A stretch of DNA of 64,000 bases from Variovorax boronicumulans (GTDB lineage Bacteria; Pseudomonadota; Gammaproteobacteria; Burkholderiales; Burkholderiaceae_C): the NCBI RefSeq assembly GCF_029892485.1, contig NZ_JARXVG010000003.1, positions 480,096-544,095 of the forward strand, given 5' to 3'. Each line of letters begins with the position of its first letter. Positions within the stretch are counted from its first letter, which is position 1. Under the pieces are notes generated by a model, which had not been told where the DNA came from, did not search any database, and saw only the letters and a program-made list of their open reading frames with translations. Below are positions 30,455 through 38,829 of the stretch, one piece after another. A program made the translations under genes and the position numbers.

Positions 30455-31456
30455 ATGACCGCATCCCTTTCACGCCGCAGCGTCCTGCGCACAGGCGCCG
30501 CTGCCGCCGTGGTCGCCTCGGGCGGCCTGATCGCCTCGCAGGCGTTCTCGCAGCAGGCGCGCAAGCTCACCTTCGCATGGAACGCCGCGGCGTTCTGCCT
30601 CTCGCCGGTGGTAGTGGCGCAGGAGCGCGGCTACTTTGAGCGCAACGGGCTGCAGGTCGAGCTGATCAACTACACCGGCTCTACCGACCAGTTGCTCGAA
30701 TCGCTCGCCACCGCGAAGGCCGACGCGGCGGTGGGCATGATCCACCGCTGGCTCAAGCCGCTGGAGTCGGGCTTCGACGTGAAGATCGTCGGCAGCTCGC
30801 ACGGCGGCTGCGTGCGCCTGGTGGGCGCCAAGGCCGCGGGCGTGACCAACCTTGCGAGCCTGAAGGGCAAGATCATCGGCGTGTCGGACATCGCGAGCCC
30901 GGGCAAGAATTTCTTCTCGATCCTGCTTGCCAAGAATGGCATCGATGCCGACCGCGACGTCACCTGGCGCCAGTACCCGGCCGACCTGCTCGACATCGCA
31001 GTGCAGAAGGGCGAGATCCACGCCATTGCCGACGGCGACCCGAACGTCTACCTGATCGAGAAGCGCAACAAGGGCGCATTCGTCGAGGTGGCGAGCAACC
31101 TCTCGGGCGAATACAAGGACAAGGTCTGCTGCATCGTCGGCGCGCGCGGCGAACTGGTGCGCAAGGACAAGCCGACCGTCGCGGCGCTCGTGCGTTCCAT
31201 CGCGCAGGCGTCGGCCTACGTGGCGGAGAACCCGAACGAATCGGCCAAGCTCTTCGCCAAGTACTCGCCCAAGGTGCCGATCGAAGACCTGCGCGCGCTG
31301 CTGGGCACGCTCACGCACAACCACCATCCGCTGGGCAAGAACTTGCGCGACGAGGTGGAGTTCTACGCACGCGATTTCCGCGGCGTCGGCGTGCTCAAGA
31401 AGACGACCGACCCGGTGAAGTTCGCCGATCACGTCTCGTTCGACCCACTGGCATGA
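30455..31456 (+). CDS. ABC substrate-binding protein, SsuA/TauA-like (third of four)
   Basis: The 333-residue protein has a Tat-like signal (SRRSVLRTGAAAAVVASGGL, cleaved near SQAFSQ) and an NMT1-type core: SPVVVAQERGYFERNGLQVE, STDQLLESLATAKADAAVGM, GKIIGVSDIASPGKNFFSIL and DLLDIAVQKGEIHAIADGDP. It resembles sulfonate or nitrate binding proteins and, being directly upstream of the permease with a four-base overlap (ATGA), is probably the cognate receptor of that transporter. A CCGGAG ribosome site precedes the ATG. Confidence 0.92.
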   Translation: MTASLSRRSVLRTGAAAAVVASGGLIASQAFSQQARKLTFAWNAAAFCLSPVVVAQERGYFERNGLQVELINYTGSTDQLLESLATAKADAAVGMIHRWLKPLESGFDVKIVGSSHGGCVRLVGAKAAGVTNLASLKGKIIGVSDIASPGKNFFSILLAKNGIDADRDVTWRQYPADLLDIAVQKGEIHAIADGDPNVYLIEKRNKGAFVEVASNLSGEYKDKVCCIVGARGELVRKDKPTVAALVRSIAQASAYVAENPNESAKLFAKYSPKVPIEDLRALLGTLTHNHHPLGKNLRDEVEFYARDFRGVGVLKKTTDPVKFADHVSFDPLA

Positions 31457-32535
31457 GCACTCCCGACCCCGCTTTGGGTTTCGATTCCCTCCCCTTCCGG
31501 GGGAGGGCCAGGGTGGGGGCTGCGGCGCCCGGGCGCGCAGCAGTTCCCGCAACGACACTGCCCCGCGCCTCGGCAACCTTGCCCGTATGGCGCAGCGGAT
31601 TCGCCGCCACGGTTGCATGGCTCGCCCTGGGCCTGCTCACGATCTACTGGCCGAACAAGGCGGTGGGCTTCAGCGACTGGGCGTACACGGACGAGTTCGG
31701 CATCGCCGCCATCGCCGTGGGTGCGCTGTTGCTGGTCGTTGCGTTGCTAGGTCCACGCGCCGGCCGTGTGGCGCGCGTGCTGCGGCCCGCGGGCCCGTGG
31801 CTCGTCGCGCTGCCGGTGCTGTTCGCCATCTGGGAGATCGCGACGGCCAAGCTTGCATTGCTTCCCACGCCTTTCTTCGCGCCGCCGCAAAGCCTGGTCG
31901 AGACCTACATCGACGATTGGCGCCGCCTCGGCGAAAGCCTGCTGCATTCGACCCGCCTCCTCGCGCACGGCTTCGTGCTGGGCGCGCTCGCGGGCTTTCT
32001 CACGGGCGTGACCATCGGCTGGTCGCGCATCGCGGGCTACTGGGTGCATCCGGTGCTGCGCTTCGTGGGGCCGGTGCCGGCATCGGCGCTGCTGCCGCTC
32101 GCGTTCTTCTTCTTTCCGTCGAGCTATGCGGCGGCGGTGTTCCTGATCGCGCTCGCCACGGGCTTTCCGGTGGCGGTGCTCACCTGGTCGGGCGTGGCCG
32201 GCGTCAACCGCAACTACTACGACGTGGCGCGAACCATGGGCGCGAGCGAGCGCTTCCTGGTGCTGCGCGTGGCGATTCCCGCCGCGCTGCCGCAGGTGTT
32301 CGTGGGCCTCTTCATGGGGCTGGGCGCCGCGTTTTCGGTGCTCGTGACTGCCGAGATGATGGGCGTGAAGGCGGGCCTGGGCTTCTACCTGTCGTGGGCA
32401 CAGGGCTGGGCTTCGTACTCGAACATGTACGCCGCGCTGATCGTGATGGCCGTGCTGTGCTCGGGCCTGATCACGCTGCTCTTCAAGGTGCGCGACCGCG
32501 TGCTGTCGTGGCAGAAGGGAACCGTGAAGTGGTAG
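31453..32535 (+). CDS. ABC transporter permease, SsuC/TauC type with extra N-terminal helices
   Basis: The 360-residue protein contains the BPD-type permease domain in its C-terminal two thirds, with the EAA-like loop YYDVARTMGASERFLVLRVAIPAALPQVFV. About 130 residues precede it, with two extra predicted helices (TVAWLALGLLTIYW and IAVGALLLVVALLG). Residues about 12-22 are encoded by a partial copy of the palindromic repeat, so the extreme N-terminus may be acquired and the real start may lie downstream. It should import a sulfonate-type substrate together with the ATPase that overlaps it. Confidence 0.92.
   Translation: MSTPDPALGFDSLPFRGRARVGAAAPGRAAVPATTLPRASATLPVWRSGFAATVAWLALGLLTIYWPNKAVGFSDWAYTDEFGIAAIAVGALLLVVALLGPRAGRVARVLRPAGPWLVALPVLFAIWEIATAKLALLPTPFFAPPQSLVETYIDDWRRLGESLLHSTRLLAHGFVLGALAGFLTGVTIGWSRIAGYWVHPVLRFVGPVPASALLPLAFFFFPSSYAAAVFLIALATGFPVAVLTWSGVAGVNRNYYDVARTMGASERFLVLRVAIPAALPQVFVGLFMGLGAAFSVLVTAEMMGVKAGLGFYLSWAQGWASYSNMYAALIVMAVLCSGLITLLFKVRDRVLSWQKGTVKW
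31486..31520. repeat. Partial repeat copy inside the permease gene
   Basis: The 23 bases from 31486 to 31508 are identical to 29462-29484, one arm of the hairpin repeat, and the match continues with minor changes to about 31520. Here the arm lies within coding sequence and reads SLPFRGRARVG in the permease frame. The second arm is absent. Confidence 0.8.
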
Positions 32536-33317
32536 CGATTGCTGAAACAGGCGTGCGCCAGGCCGGCGCGCACATCGACATCCGCGGCGTGAGCCACTGG
32601 TTCGACGTGCCGGCGGGCCCGTTGCAGGTGCTCGACGACATCGACCTCACGGTGAAGCCCGGCGAGTTCGTCGCGCTGCTCGGCCCGAGCGGCTGCGGCA
32701 AGTCGACCTTGCTGCGGCTGGTCGCGGGCCTGGAGCCCGCCACCGCCGGCCGCATCACGCAGGACGGCGTGCCGATCACCCGGCCCGACCCGTCGCGCAT
32801 CGTCGTCTTCCAGGACCCGACCCTCTATCCGTGGCGCAGCGTGTGGGACAACGTGGCGCTCGGCCTGCAGGCGCGCGGCGTGCTCAAGGCGCAGCGCGGG
32901 CGGGTCGACGAGGCGCTGAAACTCGTGGGCCTCACCGATTTTGCGAAGGCCTTTCCGCACCAGCTCTCGGGCGGCATGGCGCAGCGCGTGGCGCTGGCGC
33001 GTGCTCTCGTCAACGACCCGCAGCTGCTGGTGCTCGACGAACCGCTCGGCAAGCTCGATTCGCTCACGCGCATCGCGATGCAGAGCGAACTGGTCAACCT
33101 GTGGCAGCGCGCGGGCTTCTCGGCGCTGCTGGTAACGCACGACGTGGAAGAAGCGCTGTTCCTCGCCAACCGCGTGATCGTGCTGAGCGACCGGCCGGCG
33201 CGCATCGCGGCGGAGATCGTGGTCGACCTGCCGTATCCGCGTCATCGCGGCCATGCGCGGCTGGCCGAACTCCGTCATGAAGCGCTCCGGCACCTGGGGC
33301 TCGACGCTACGTGGTGA
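32529..33317 (+). CDS. ABC transporter ATP-binding protein, SsuB/TauB type
   Basis: The 262-residue ATPase has Walker [18 protein letters not shown], the Q loop ([11 protein letters not shown]), the signature [16 protein letters not shown] and Walker [13 protein letters not shown], followed by the His switch VTHDVEEAL. This matches the nitrate/sulfonate/taurine importer subfamily. The GTG at 32529 overlaps the permease stop by seven bases, so the two are coupled. It should energise uptake for the binding proteins of this cluster. Confidence 0.93.
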   Translation: MVAIAETGVRQAGAHIDIRGVSHWFDVPAGPLQVLDDIDLTVKPGEFVALLGPSGCGKSTLLRLVAGLEPATAGRITQDGVPITRPDPSRIVVFQDPTLYPWRSVWDNVALGLQARGVLKAQRGRVDEALKLVGLTDFAKAFPHQLSGGMAQRVALARALVNDPQLLVLDEPLGKLDSLTRIAMQSELVNLWQRAGFSALLVTHDVEEALFLANRVIVLSDRPARIAAEIVVDLPYPRHRGHARLAELRHEALRHLGLDATW

Positions 33318-33318
33318 G

Positions 33319-34476
33319 ATGAACAGCACGCCCGAGGCCGATTGGCTCAACTTGCTGATCGGCCTGCTCCAGGGCGCGCAACTGCAACTGCTGCGGGTGC
33401 TCGATGGGCTCGGACTCGCGGCGCATGTGCATGGCCAGCCGGCGTGGCCGTGGGCGCACCGGCTGTCGGGCGAAAACCTGCTGATCGACCTGGGGCAGGC
33501 GCGCAATCTCGCGTGGACGCTGGTGTGCGTGGCCCTGGCCGTCCTTGCATTGCTTGTCGCACTGCTCTGGCGGCGTCGGCGTTTCTACGCGCTCGCACTG
33601 GTGCCTATGTTGCTGATCGCAGCGCCGTGGCCCGACGCCCATGTGGTGCTGGTGCCCGCGACGCCGACAAGCTTCCAGTCGTCGCCGACAGGCTTCACGG
33701 CCGCCTCCATTGCCAAAGGCCGTGTGCTCTACGCGCAGAACTGCGTCGCCTGCCATGGCGCGGACGGCAAGGGCGAAGGGCCGCTCGCCGCTTCGCTCGC
33801 GGTGTGGCCGCCGAACCTCAGCGGCCCGCTGCTGTGGCGGCGCGCCGATGGCGACCTGCTCTGGCGCATCCTGCACGGCACGCGCGATGCGCAGCATCAG
33901 CCGACGATGCCCGGCTTCGCAGCGCGGCTGGACGAAGGCGATGCCTGGGCGCTGATCGACTACATGAAGGCGCAGGGCGCAGGCCAGAGCCTGCGCGCGC
34001 TCGGCAACTGGGCGCAGCCCATCGGCTTGCCCGACATGGCGGTGCGCTGCGGCGCGCAGCCGCCAAGGCCGCTTGCGAGCTGGCGCGGGCAGCGCGTGCG
34101 CATCGTGGCGGGCAATGCCGTACCCACGGAAGACCCGCGCCTCGTCACCGTGCTGCTCGTGCCTTCCTCCACGATCGCACCGGCCGCTGCCGACTGCATG
34201 GCCGACTCGCCCGCCGCGTGGGAGGCGCTGGCGCTGATCGCCGGCACCGACCGCCTCGCCGGCACGCAACTCATCGCCGACCGCGACGGCTGGCTGCGCG
34301 CACGCGGCGAGCCCGGCAAGGCGGGCTGGTCCGACGACGACCTGCTGTGCCGCAGCGAACGCGCGCCCGCTGCCTCGGCGAAGAACACCGCACTGCCCGC
34401 TGACGGCCTCGGCGCACTCATCGCCCGCATGGACGCGGAGCCGGTGCGCTTCGTCAAGGGCGGCTTCATCCACTGA
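33319..34476 (+). CDS. Membrane-anchored c-type cytochrome in the sulfonate operon
   Basis: The 385-residue protein starts one base after the ATPase stop. A membrane helix (LAWTLVCVALAVLALLVALLW, about residues 61-81) is followed by RRRR and a second hydrophobic stretch. One class I cytochrome c domain follows: GRVLYAQNCVACHGADGKGE carries the CxxCH heme site, and TMPGF supplies the likely Met ligand. The C-terminal 150 residues, with Cys pairs CGAQ, DCMA and LLCR, are not recognised. It may pass electrons from oxidation of released sulfite or a related intermediate. Confidence 0.85.
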   Translation: MNSTPEADWLNLLIGLLQGAQLQLLRVLDGLGLAAHVHGQPAWPWAHRLSGENLLIDLGQARNLAWTLVCVALAVLALLVALLWRRRRFYALALVPMLLIAAPWPDAHVVLVPATPTSFQSSPTGFTAASIAKGRVLYAQNCVACHGADGKGEGPLAASLAVWPPNLSGPLLWRRADGDLLWRILHGTRDAQHQPTMPGFAARLDEGDAWALIDYMKAQGAGQSLRALGNWAQPIGLPDMAVRCGAQPPRPLASWRGQRVRIVAGNAVPTEDPRLVTVLLVPSSTIAPAAADCMADSPAAWEALALIAGTDRLAGTQLIADRDGWLRARGEPGKAGWSDDDLLCRSERAPAASAKNTALPADGLGALIARMDAEPVRFVKGGFIH

Positions 34477-34511
34477 TTTTTTTCTTGACCTCGACCGAAC
34501 ACGGAGAACCC

Positions 34512-35483
34512 ATGACCTCACACCTCGACCTCTCACGCCGCAAGCTTCTTACTCAAGGCCTCGCCGCCGCCACAGCCGTTGCCGTGCCGGCCTTCTCATT
34601 GCAAGCCCGCGCACAGGGCCGCCCGGTGCTCAAGGCCGGCGACCAGAAGGGCGGGCTGCGCGCGCTGCTCGAAGCGGCCAACGGACTCGAAGGCCTCGGC
34701 TACGACATCCAGTGGTCCGAATTCCCCGCGGCCGCGCCGCTGGCCGAAGCGTTGAACGCGGCAGCGGTCGATTCGGGGCCCATCGGCGATGCGCCGCTGA
34801 TCTTCGCGTTGGCCGCCGGCACGCGCGTCAAGGCCATCGGCGCGAACCGTTCAGACTCCTACGGCACGGCCGTGCTGGTGCGCCCCGATTCGCCGCTCAA
34901 GACCGCGGCCGACCTCAAGGGCAGGAGCATCGCCACCAACCGCGGCTCCATCGGCCACTACGTGACGCTCAAGGCAATCACCGCGGCGGGCCTCAAGCCC
35001 GAGGAGGTGAACATCCGCTTCCTCGCCCCGGCCGATGCCAAGCTCGCGCTCACGCAGGGCTCGGTCGATGCCTGGGCCACCTGGGAGCCCTACACCGCGC
35101 TGGCCGAGGTGAGCCACCATGCACGCGTTCTCGTGAGCGGGCGCGATCTGCTGCCGGGGTTGAGCTACCTTGCCGCGACCGATGCGGCCATCGCCGCCAA
35201 GCGGCCGGTGCTGCAGGACTTTCTGCAGCGCGTGGTGAAGGCGCAGCTCTGGTCGTACCGCAATGTCGATGCCTACTCGGCCGCGCTGGCCCGCATCATC
35301 GGCATTCCGCCCGAGGCGGCGAAGCTGCAGTTCGAGCGCCGCCAGCAGAAGTGGGTGGCCATCGACGCGAAGGTCATCGCCGACCAGCAGGGCACGGCGG
35401 ATTTCTATCGTCATGTGGGGCTCATCAAGCAGCCGCTCGATGTGAAGGGCACCTTCGACACCGGTTTCGGCGTCGCGGGTTAG
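34512..35483 (+). CDS. ABC substrate-binding protein, SsuA type (fourth of four)
   Basis: The 323-residue protein has a Tat-like signal (SRRKLLTQGLAAATAVAVPA, ending ARAQ) and a clear aliphatic sulfonate-binding core: LKAGDQKGGLRALLEAANGL, FPAAAPLAEALNAAAVDSGP, SYGTAVLVRPDSPLKTAADL, NRGSIGHYVTLKAITAAGL and GSVDAWATWEPYTALAEV. It is the last gene of the rightward operon and abuts the convergent AraC gene with no spacing. Its sequence is closest in style to the binding protein at 24917. Confidence 0.93.
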   Translation: MTSHLDLSRRKLLTQGLAAATAVAVPAFSLQARAQGRPVLKAGDQKGGLRALLEAANGLEGLGYDIQWSEFPAAAPLAEALNAAAVDSGPIGDAPLIFALAAGTRVKAIGANRSDSYGTAVLVRPDSPLKTAADLKGRSIATNRGSIGHYVTLKAITAAGLKPEEVNIRFLAPADAKLALTQGSVDAWATWEPYTALAEVSHHARVLVSGRDLLPGLSYLAATDAAIAAKRPVLQDFLQRVVKAQLWSYRNVDAYSAALARIIGIPPEAAKLQFERRQQKWVAIDAKVIADQQGTADFYRHVGLIKQPLDVKGTFDTGFGVAG

Positions 35484-36545
35484 TCAGGAGATGCCGATGC
35501 CTGGGGCGGGATCGGCCCGGAATGTCTGCGACAGCGCCCGGAACTCCTGCGGCGCCATGCCGTAGGCCCGGCGAAACGCGCGGGTGAAGTCCGACGCGCT
35601 CTTGAAGCCGACCGCGTAGGCCACGTCGGTCACCATCATGTGCGGGTAGCGGGCGAGTTCGTCGGCCGCCTGGCGCAGCCGCAGGTGGCGGATGTAGGCG
35701 CCCAGGCCGCCTTCGTGCTGGAACATGCGGTAGACGGTCGGGCGCGTCAGGTGCAGCGCATTGATCACCCCTTCGGGCGTGAGCTCGGCGCGATGCAGGT
35801 TGGCCTGGATATGGCGCCGCACCCGGCCGAACAACGCCGCCCGCGCTGCCGAGCGCGCATTGCCGCTCAGGCCCGCCTGCTTGCCGAAGGCCGCGACCAC
35901 GAGGTGCGCAGCCGTGCGCACGGCACTGTCGGCCGCCGCGGCGCTCATGCCGCCGATGTTGGCGCCCAGCGCCGTCACGTGCTCCAGGGCCAGCCGGGTG
36001 AGCGGTGTCGCGTCCTGGATCGCGCGGCCGTGGATGGCTTCGGGGTCGGGAAAGACTTCCTGCACCAGCGCGCCCGGCACGAAGAGGGTGAGCACCCGGC
36101 AGTGGCTGCGCCGCATGCGCACCGGCTGGTTCATGTCCAGCGCCAGGATCTTCGTGGTGGGGGTGGAGATTGCGGTGGACGCGGCAGCGTGGCGCGGCGA
36201 GGCGCGCAGCGCGATGTCCTCGACGCCGCCTTCGGTGAACACGTGGAAGACGTAGTCGCGCACGCTGTCGGTGGAGATGCGGGCCAGCGAGCGCTCGAGC
36301 AGCATCGCATCGGAGCGGCAATCGGTGAACAGGAGGCCGTCGACCTTGTAGCGGTCGATCTCCGCCCGGAAGGGCTTCTCGATGTCGGCCTTCGACGGCA
36401 GCACGTCGATCACGTGGCCCACCCGCTCGCGCCAAGCCAGCAACTGCCGGTGCGGCGGCTCGCCCTGCACGCTGAAGTGGCTGCGCGCCACGCCGCCGTG
36501 CACGGGCGCGGCCTGGGGGTCGCCTCGAAGGGCGCGAAGGTTCAT
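35484..36545 (-). CDS. AraC-family regulator
   Basis: The 353-residue protein ends in an AraC HTH pair: LHLTRPTVYRMFQHEGGLGA, then HLRLRQAADELARYPHMMVT and VAYAVGFKSASDFTRAFRRA with GMAPQEFR. Residues 1-230 are an AraC-binding-like region with HFSVQGEPPHRQLLAWRERV near the start, as in oxygenase-operon activators. It is convergent with the sulfonate operon, its stop directly next to the last binding protein stop, and about 200 bases from the LuxR-type gene. A role in sulfonate regulation is possible but not shown. Confidence 0.92.
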   Translation of the reverse strand: MNLRALRGDPQAAPVHGGVARSHFSVQGEPPHRQLLAWRERVGHVIDVLPSKADIEKPFRAEIDRYKVDGLLFTDCRSDAMLLERSLARISTDSVRDYVFHVFTEGGVEDIALRASPRHAAASTAISTPTTKILALDMNQPVRMRRSHCRVLTLFVPGALVQEVFPDPEAIHGRAIQDATPLTRLALEHVTALGANIGGMSAAAADSAVRTAAHLVVAAFGKQAGLSGNARSAARAALFGRVRRHIQANLHRAELTPEGVINALHLTRPTVYRMFQHEGGLGAYIRHLRLRQAADELARYPHMMVTDVAYAVGFKSASDFTRAFRRAYGMAPQEFRALSQTFRADPAPGIGIS

Positions 36546-36754
36546 TGGAGAGGTGAAAGTCGCGAGGGCGATGGCGGGATGCGCAGCGAGGTCGCGACGC
36601 CAATGAATGGAAAAAACCGTTAAAAAAGGCGCAAAACCGCGGGAATTCTCTCAATAAGTGAGACGGACGGTCAAGCCTGCCGGAGCGGCGCCACCACGCT
36701 TGTCTTCGCCCGGCCGCATGGCCGAACGAATCCGATTTCTTGAGCGAGTAGCCC

Positions 36755-37201
36755 ATGTCCACAGGAAAAGCCGATCCCGAAATCTCCCCCGGTGCTGTCG
36801 GTCATCTCTTCAACGCGGCGAACGAGGACGAACTGGCGGTGCTGATGTTTTCGATGGAGCGCGGCGGTGCCCCAGGGGCCTCGCGCATCGCGCGCCGCAT
36901 CCTCGCGCTGATCGCCGCGGCTGCGAAATCCCGGCCCGCCGCCATCGAGGTCCGGCCGCACGCAGAAAACGTGTTGCCCGCGGGCCTGCCGTTGTCGCCA
37001 CGGGAGCTGCAGGTGCTGCAGCTGGTGTCGCAAGGGTCGAGCAACCGCAGGATCGCCGAGGCGCTCAGCCGGTCGGCCAACACCATCGACACGCAGATCA
37101 AGAGCATCTACCGCAAGCTCGACGTCAACTCCCGGACGCAGGCGGTCCACAAGGCCATGGAGCTCGGACTCTTGCGCTGGGACGCCGGCAGTCCGCAATA
37201 G
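36755..37201 (+). CDS. Short LuxR-type HTH regulator without receiver domain
   Basis: The 148-residue protein ends in a LuxR/GerE HTH: LSPRELQVLQLVSQGSSNRR, then IAEALSRSANTIDTQIKSIY and KLDVNSRTQAV. The N-terminal 80 residues show no receiver or autoinducer domain. It may be a stand-alone regulator. It is divergent from the AraC gene and converges on the MocR gene 24 bases away. No target is evident. Confidence 0.85.
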   Translation: MSTGKADPEISPGAVGHLFNAANEDELAVLMFSMERGGAPGASRIARRILALIAAAAKSRPAAIEVRPHAENVLPAGLPLSPRELQVLQLVSQGSSNRRIAEALSRSANTIDTQIKSIYRKLDVNSRTQAVHKAMELGLLRWDAGSPQ

Positions 37202-37225
37202 CGCCCTCGGAAGGTTCGCACCTTC

Positions 37226-38701
37226 TCAGATGCCCCCGAGTTCCGCGGCACGCGCCAGTTGCGACAGGCGCTTGACCAGCGGCTCGAAGCGCTCCGCCGA
37301 GGTGTTGCCGTAGCCCAGCACCAGCCCGTTGTCCGTCGGCTGCGGCGCGACGGCGAAGCCCGACAGAGCCGCGGGCGCCAGATGGTGGCGCAGTGCATCG
37401 GTGGCGATCTGGCGATCGTCGAAGCGCGGCGGCAGCCGCACGGTCAGGTGCAGGCCGCAGTAGCCGCCGTCGATCTCGTGCGGCACTTTCAGATGCCGCG
37501 CGAGCGCCAGCCGCAGCGCCTGCTGCCGGTCGCGGTACAGGCGCCGCATGCGGCCCAGATGCCGGCTGAACTGGCCGCTCTCGATGAAGTCGGCCATCGC
37601 CAACTGCTCGTGGCGGTGGCCGCCGCGCAGCATTTCGTGCAGCGGCGCCTCCACGGCCGCCATGAGAGGCTCGGGCAGCACCATGAAACCCAGCCGCAGC
37701 GACGGGAACATCGTCTTGCTGAAGGTGCCGACGTAGAGCACGGGGGCATCGGGCACCAGCCCCTGCATCGCGCCGATGGGCTCGCCGGTGTGGCGGAACT
37801 CGCTGTCGTAGTCGTCTTCGATGATCCAGGCGCCGTGCCGGCGGGCCTCTGCGATCAGCGCGAGACGGCGCGCGATGCTCAGCACCGCGCCGGCCGGGTA
37901 CTGGTGCGAGGGCGTCGTGTAGATCAGGCGGGGCGGGTGCTTCTGCCAGTCGTCCGCGTTGGCGCACAGGCCCTCGGCGTCGACGCGGATCGGGACCATG
38001 TGCATGTCGCCGGCGCGCATGGCCGACTTCGCGCCGCGATAGCCCGGATCTTCGATCCAGCCGATGTCTCCCGGGTTCGAGAGCAGCCGCACGCACAGCG
38101 AGATGGCTTCCTGCGCGCCCTCGGCGATGACCACCTGCCGCGGCGTGCACCGCACGCCGCGCGCAATCGCCAGGTGCCGCGCGATGGCCGCGCGCAGCTG
38201 GGGCTCGCCCAGCGGATCGCCATAGCCGAGCGTCGCCGGGCTCGCGGTGCGGATGGCGCGGTCGAGCGCGCGCCGCCAGGCGGCCGCGGGAAAGTGCGAC
38301 AGGGCGGGCACGCCGGGGCGAAAGGTGGCATCGGGCTCGGTGAACACGGTGCCGGGCTTGATCGTGGCGAGGCGCAGCGCGGTGGCAGGCATGCCGGCGG
38401 ACTTGCCCGTGCGTCGGGGCAGGGCCGGGGGCGACAGCTCGGTCACCCGCGTGCCCTGCCGGTCGGGCTGCACATAGCCTTCGGCGGCCAGGTGCTCGTA
38501 GGCGGCGGTGACGGTGTTGCGCGAGATGGCGAGCGCCTCGGCCAGTGCGCGCGAGCCGGGCAGCCGGCTGCCCGGGGCGAGGCTGCCGTCGAGGATGGCG
38601 CGCTTCAGGCGCTCGTGCAGCTGGCGCTGCATGGAGCCGGCGTCGCGGTCCCTTTGGAGCGGGGATTCGAGCAATGCGGCGAGGTCTGGCGGGTTGGGCA
38701 T
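37226..38701 (-). CDS. MocR/GabR-family PLP-dependent regulator
   Basis: The 491-residue protein has an N-terminal GntR winged helix (LHERLKRAILDGSLAPGSRL, later ALAISRNTVTAAYEHLAAEG) joined to an aminotransferase I fold. PLP features include IEDPGYRG, TPSHQYPAG, WIIEDDYDSEFRH and the Schiff-base lysine in YVGTFSKTMFPSLRLGF. MocR proteins bind PLP and an amine or amino acid to switch transcription. It is divergent from the GNAT gene, with operator-like repeats in between. ATG at 38701 was chosen because an upstream start would run through those repeats. Confidence 0.92.
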   Translation of the reverse strand: MPNPPDLAALLESPLQRDRDAGSMQRQLHERLKRAILDGSLAPGSRLPGSRALAEALAISRNTVTAAYEHLAAEGYVQPDRQGTRVTELSPPALPRRTGKSAGMPATALRLATIKPGTVFTEPDATFRPGVPALSHFPAAAWRRALDRAIRTASPATLGYGDPLGEPQLRAAIARHLAIARGVRCTPRQVVIAEGAQEAISLCVRLLSNPGDIGWIEDPGYRGAKSAMRAGDMHMVPIRVDAEGLCANADDWQKHPPRLIYTTPSHQYPAGAVLSIARRLALIAEARRHGAWIIEDDYDSEFRHTGEPIGAMQGLVPDAPVLYVGTFSKTMFPSLRLGFMVLPEPLMAAVEAPLHEMLRGGHRHEQLAMADFIESGQFSRHLGRMRRLYRDRQQALRLALARHLKVPHEIDGGYCGLHLTVRLPPRFDDRQIATDALRHHLAPAALSGFAVAPQPTDNGLVLGYGNTSAERFEPLVKRLSQLARAAELGGI

Positions 38702-38719
38702 GAGGCGATGGCGTCGGGC

Positions 38720-38765
38720 GTGGCACCATGAAATGAACACGCCGTGGTGCTTTTCATGGCACCAC
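38720..38765. promoter_or_regulatory. Operator-like repeats between MocR and GNAT genes
   Basis: GTGGCACCATGAAA (38720-38733) is followed by GTGGTGC (38744-38750), eight bases, and GCACCAC (38759-38765), a perfect 7-base dyad. The GTGGCACCATGAAA word recurs as an inverted variant, TTTCATGGCACCAC, at 38752-38765. Such paired direct and inverted repeats in the divergent gap are usual for MocR operators, so autoregulation plus control of the acetyltransferase is likely. Confidence 0.6.
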
Positions 38766-38829
38766 GGCGGGCGTACTTTACCGGTCTCCGGCATCGCCGA
38801 CTCTTTGCGCCTGAAAGACTCTTCACTCC

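Noticed and set aside
29461..31520. An insertion sequence using the two repeats as ends
   Set aside because: No transposase lies between them; the intervening genes are conserved sulfur genes, and the second copy is only one arm.
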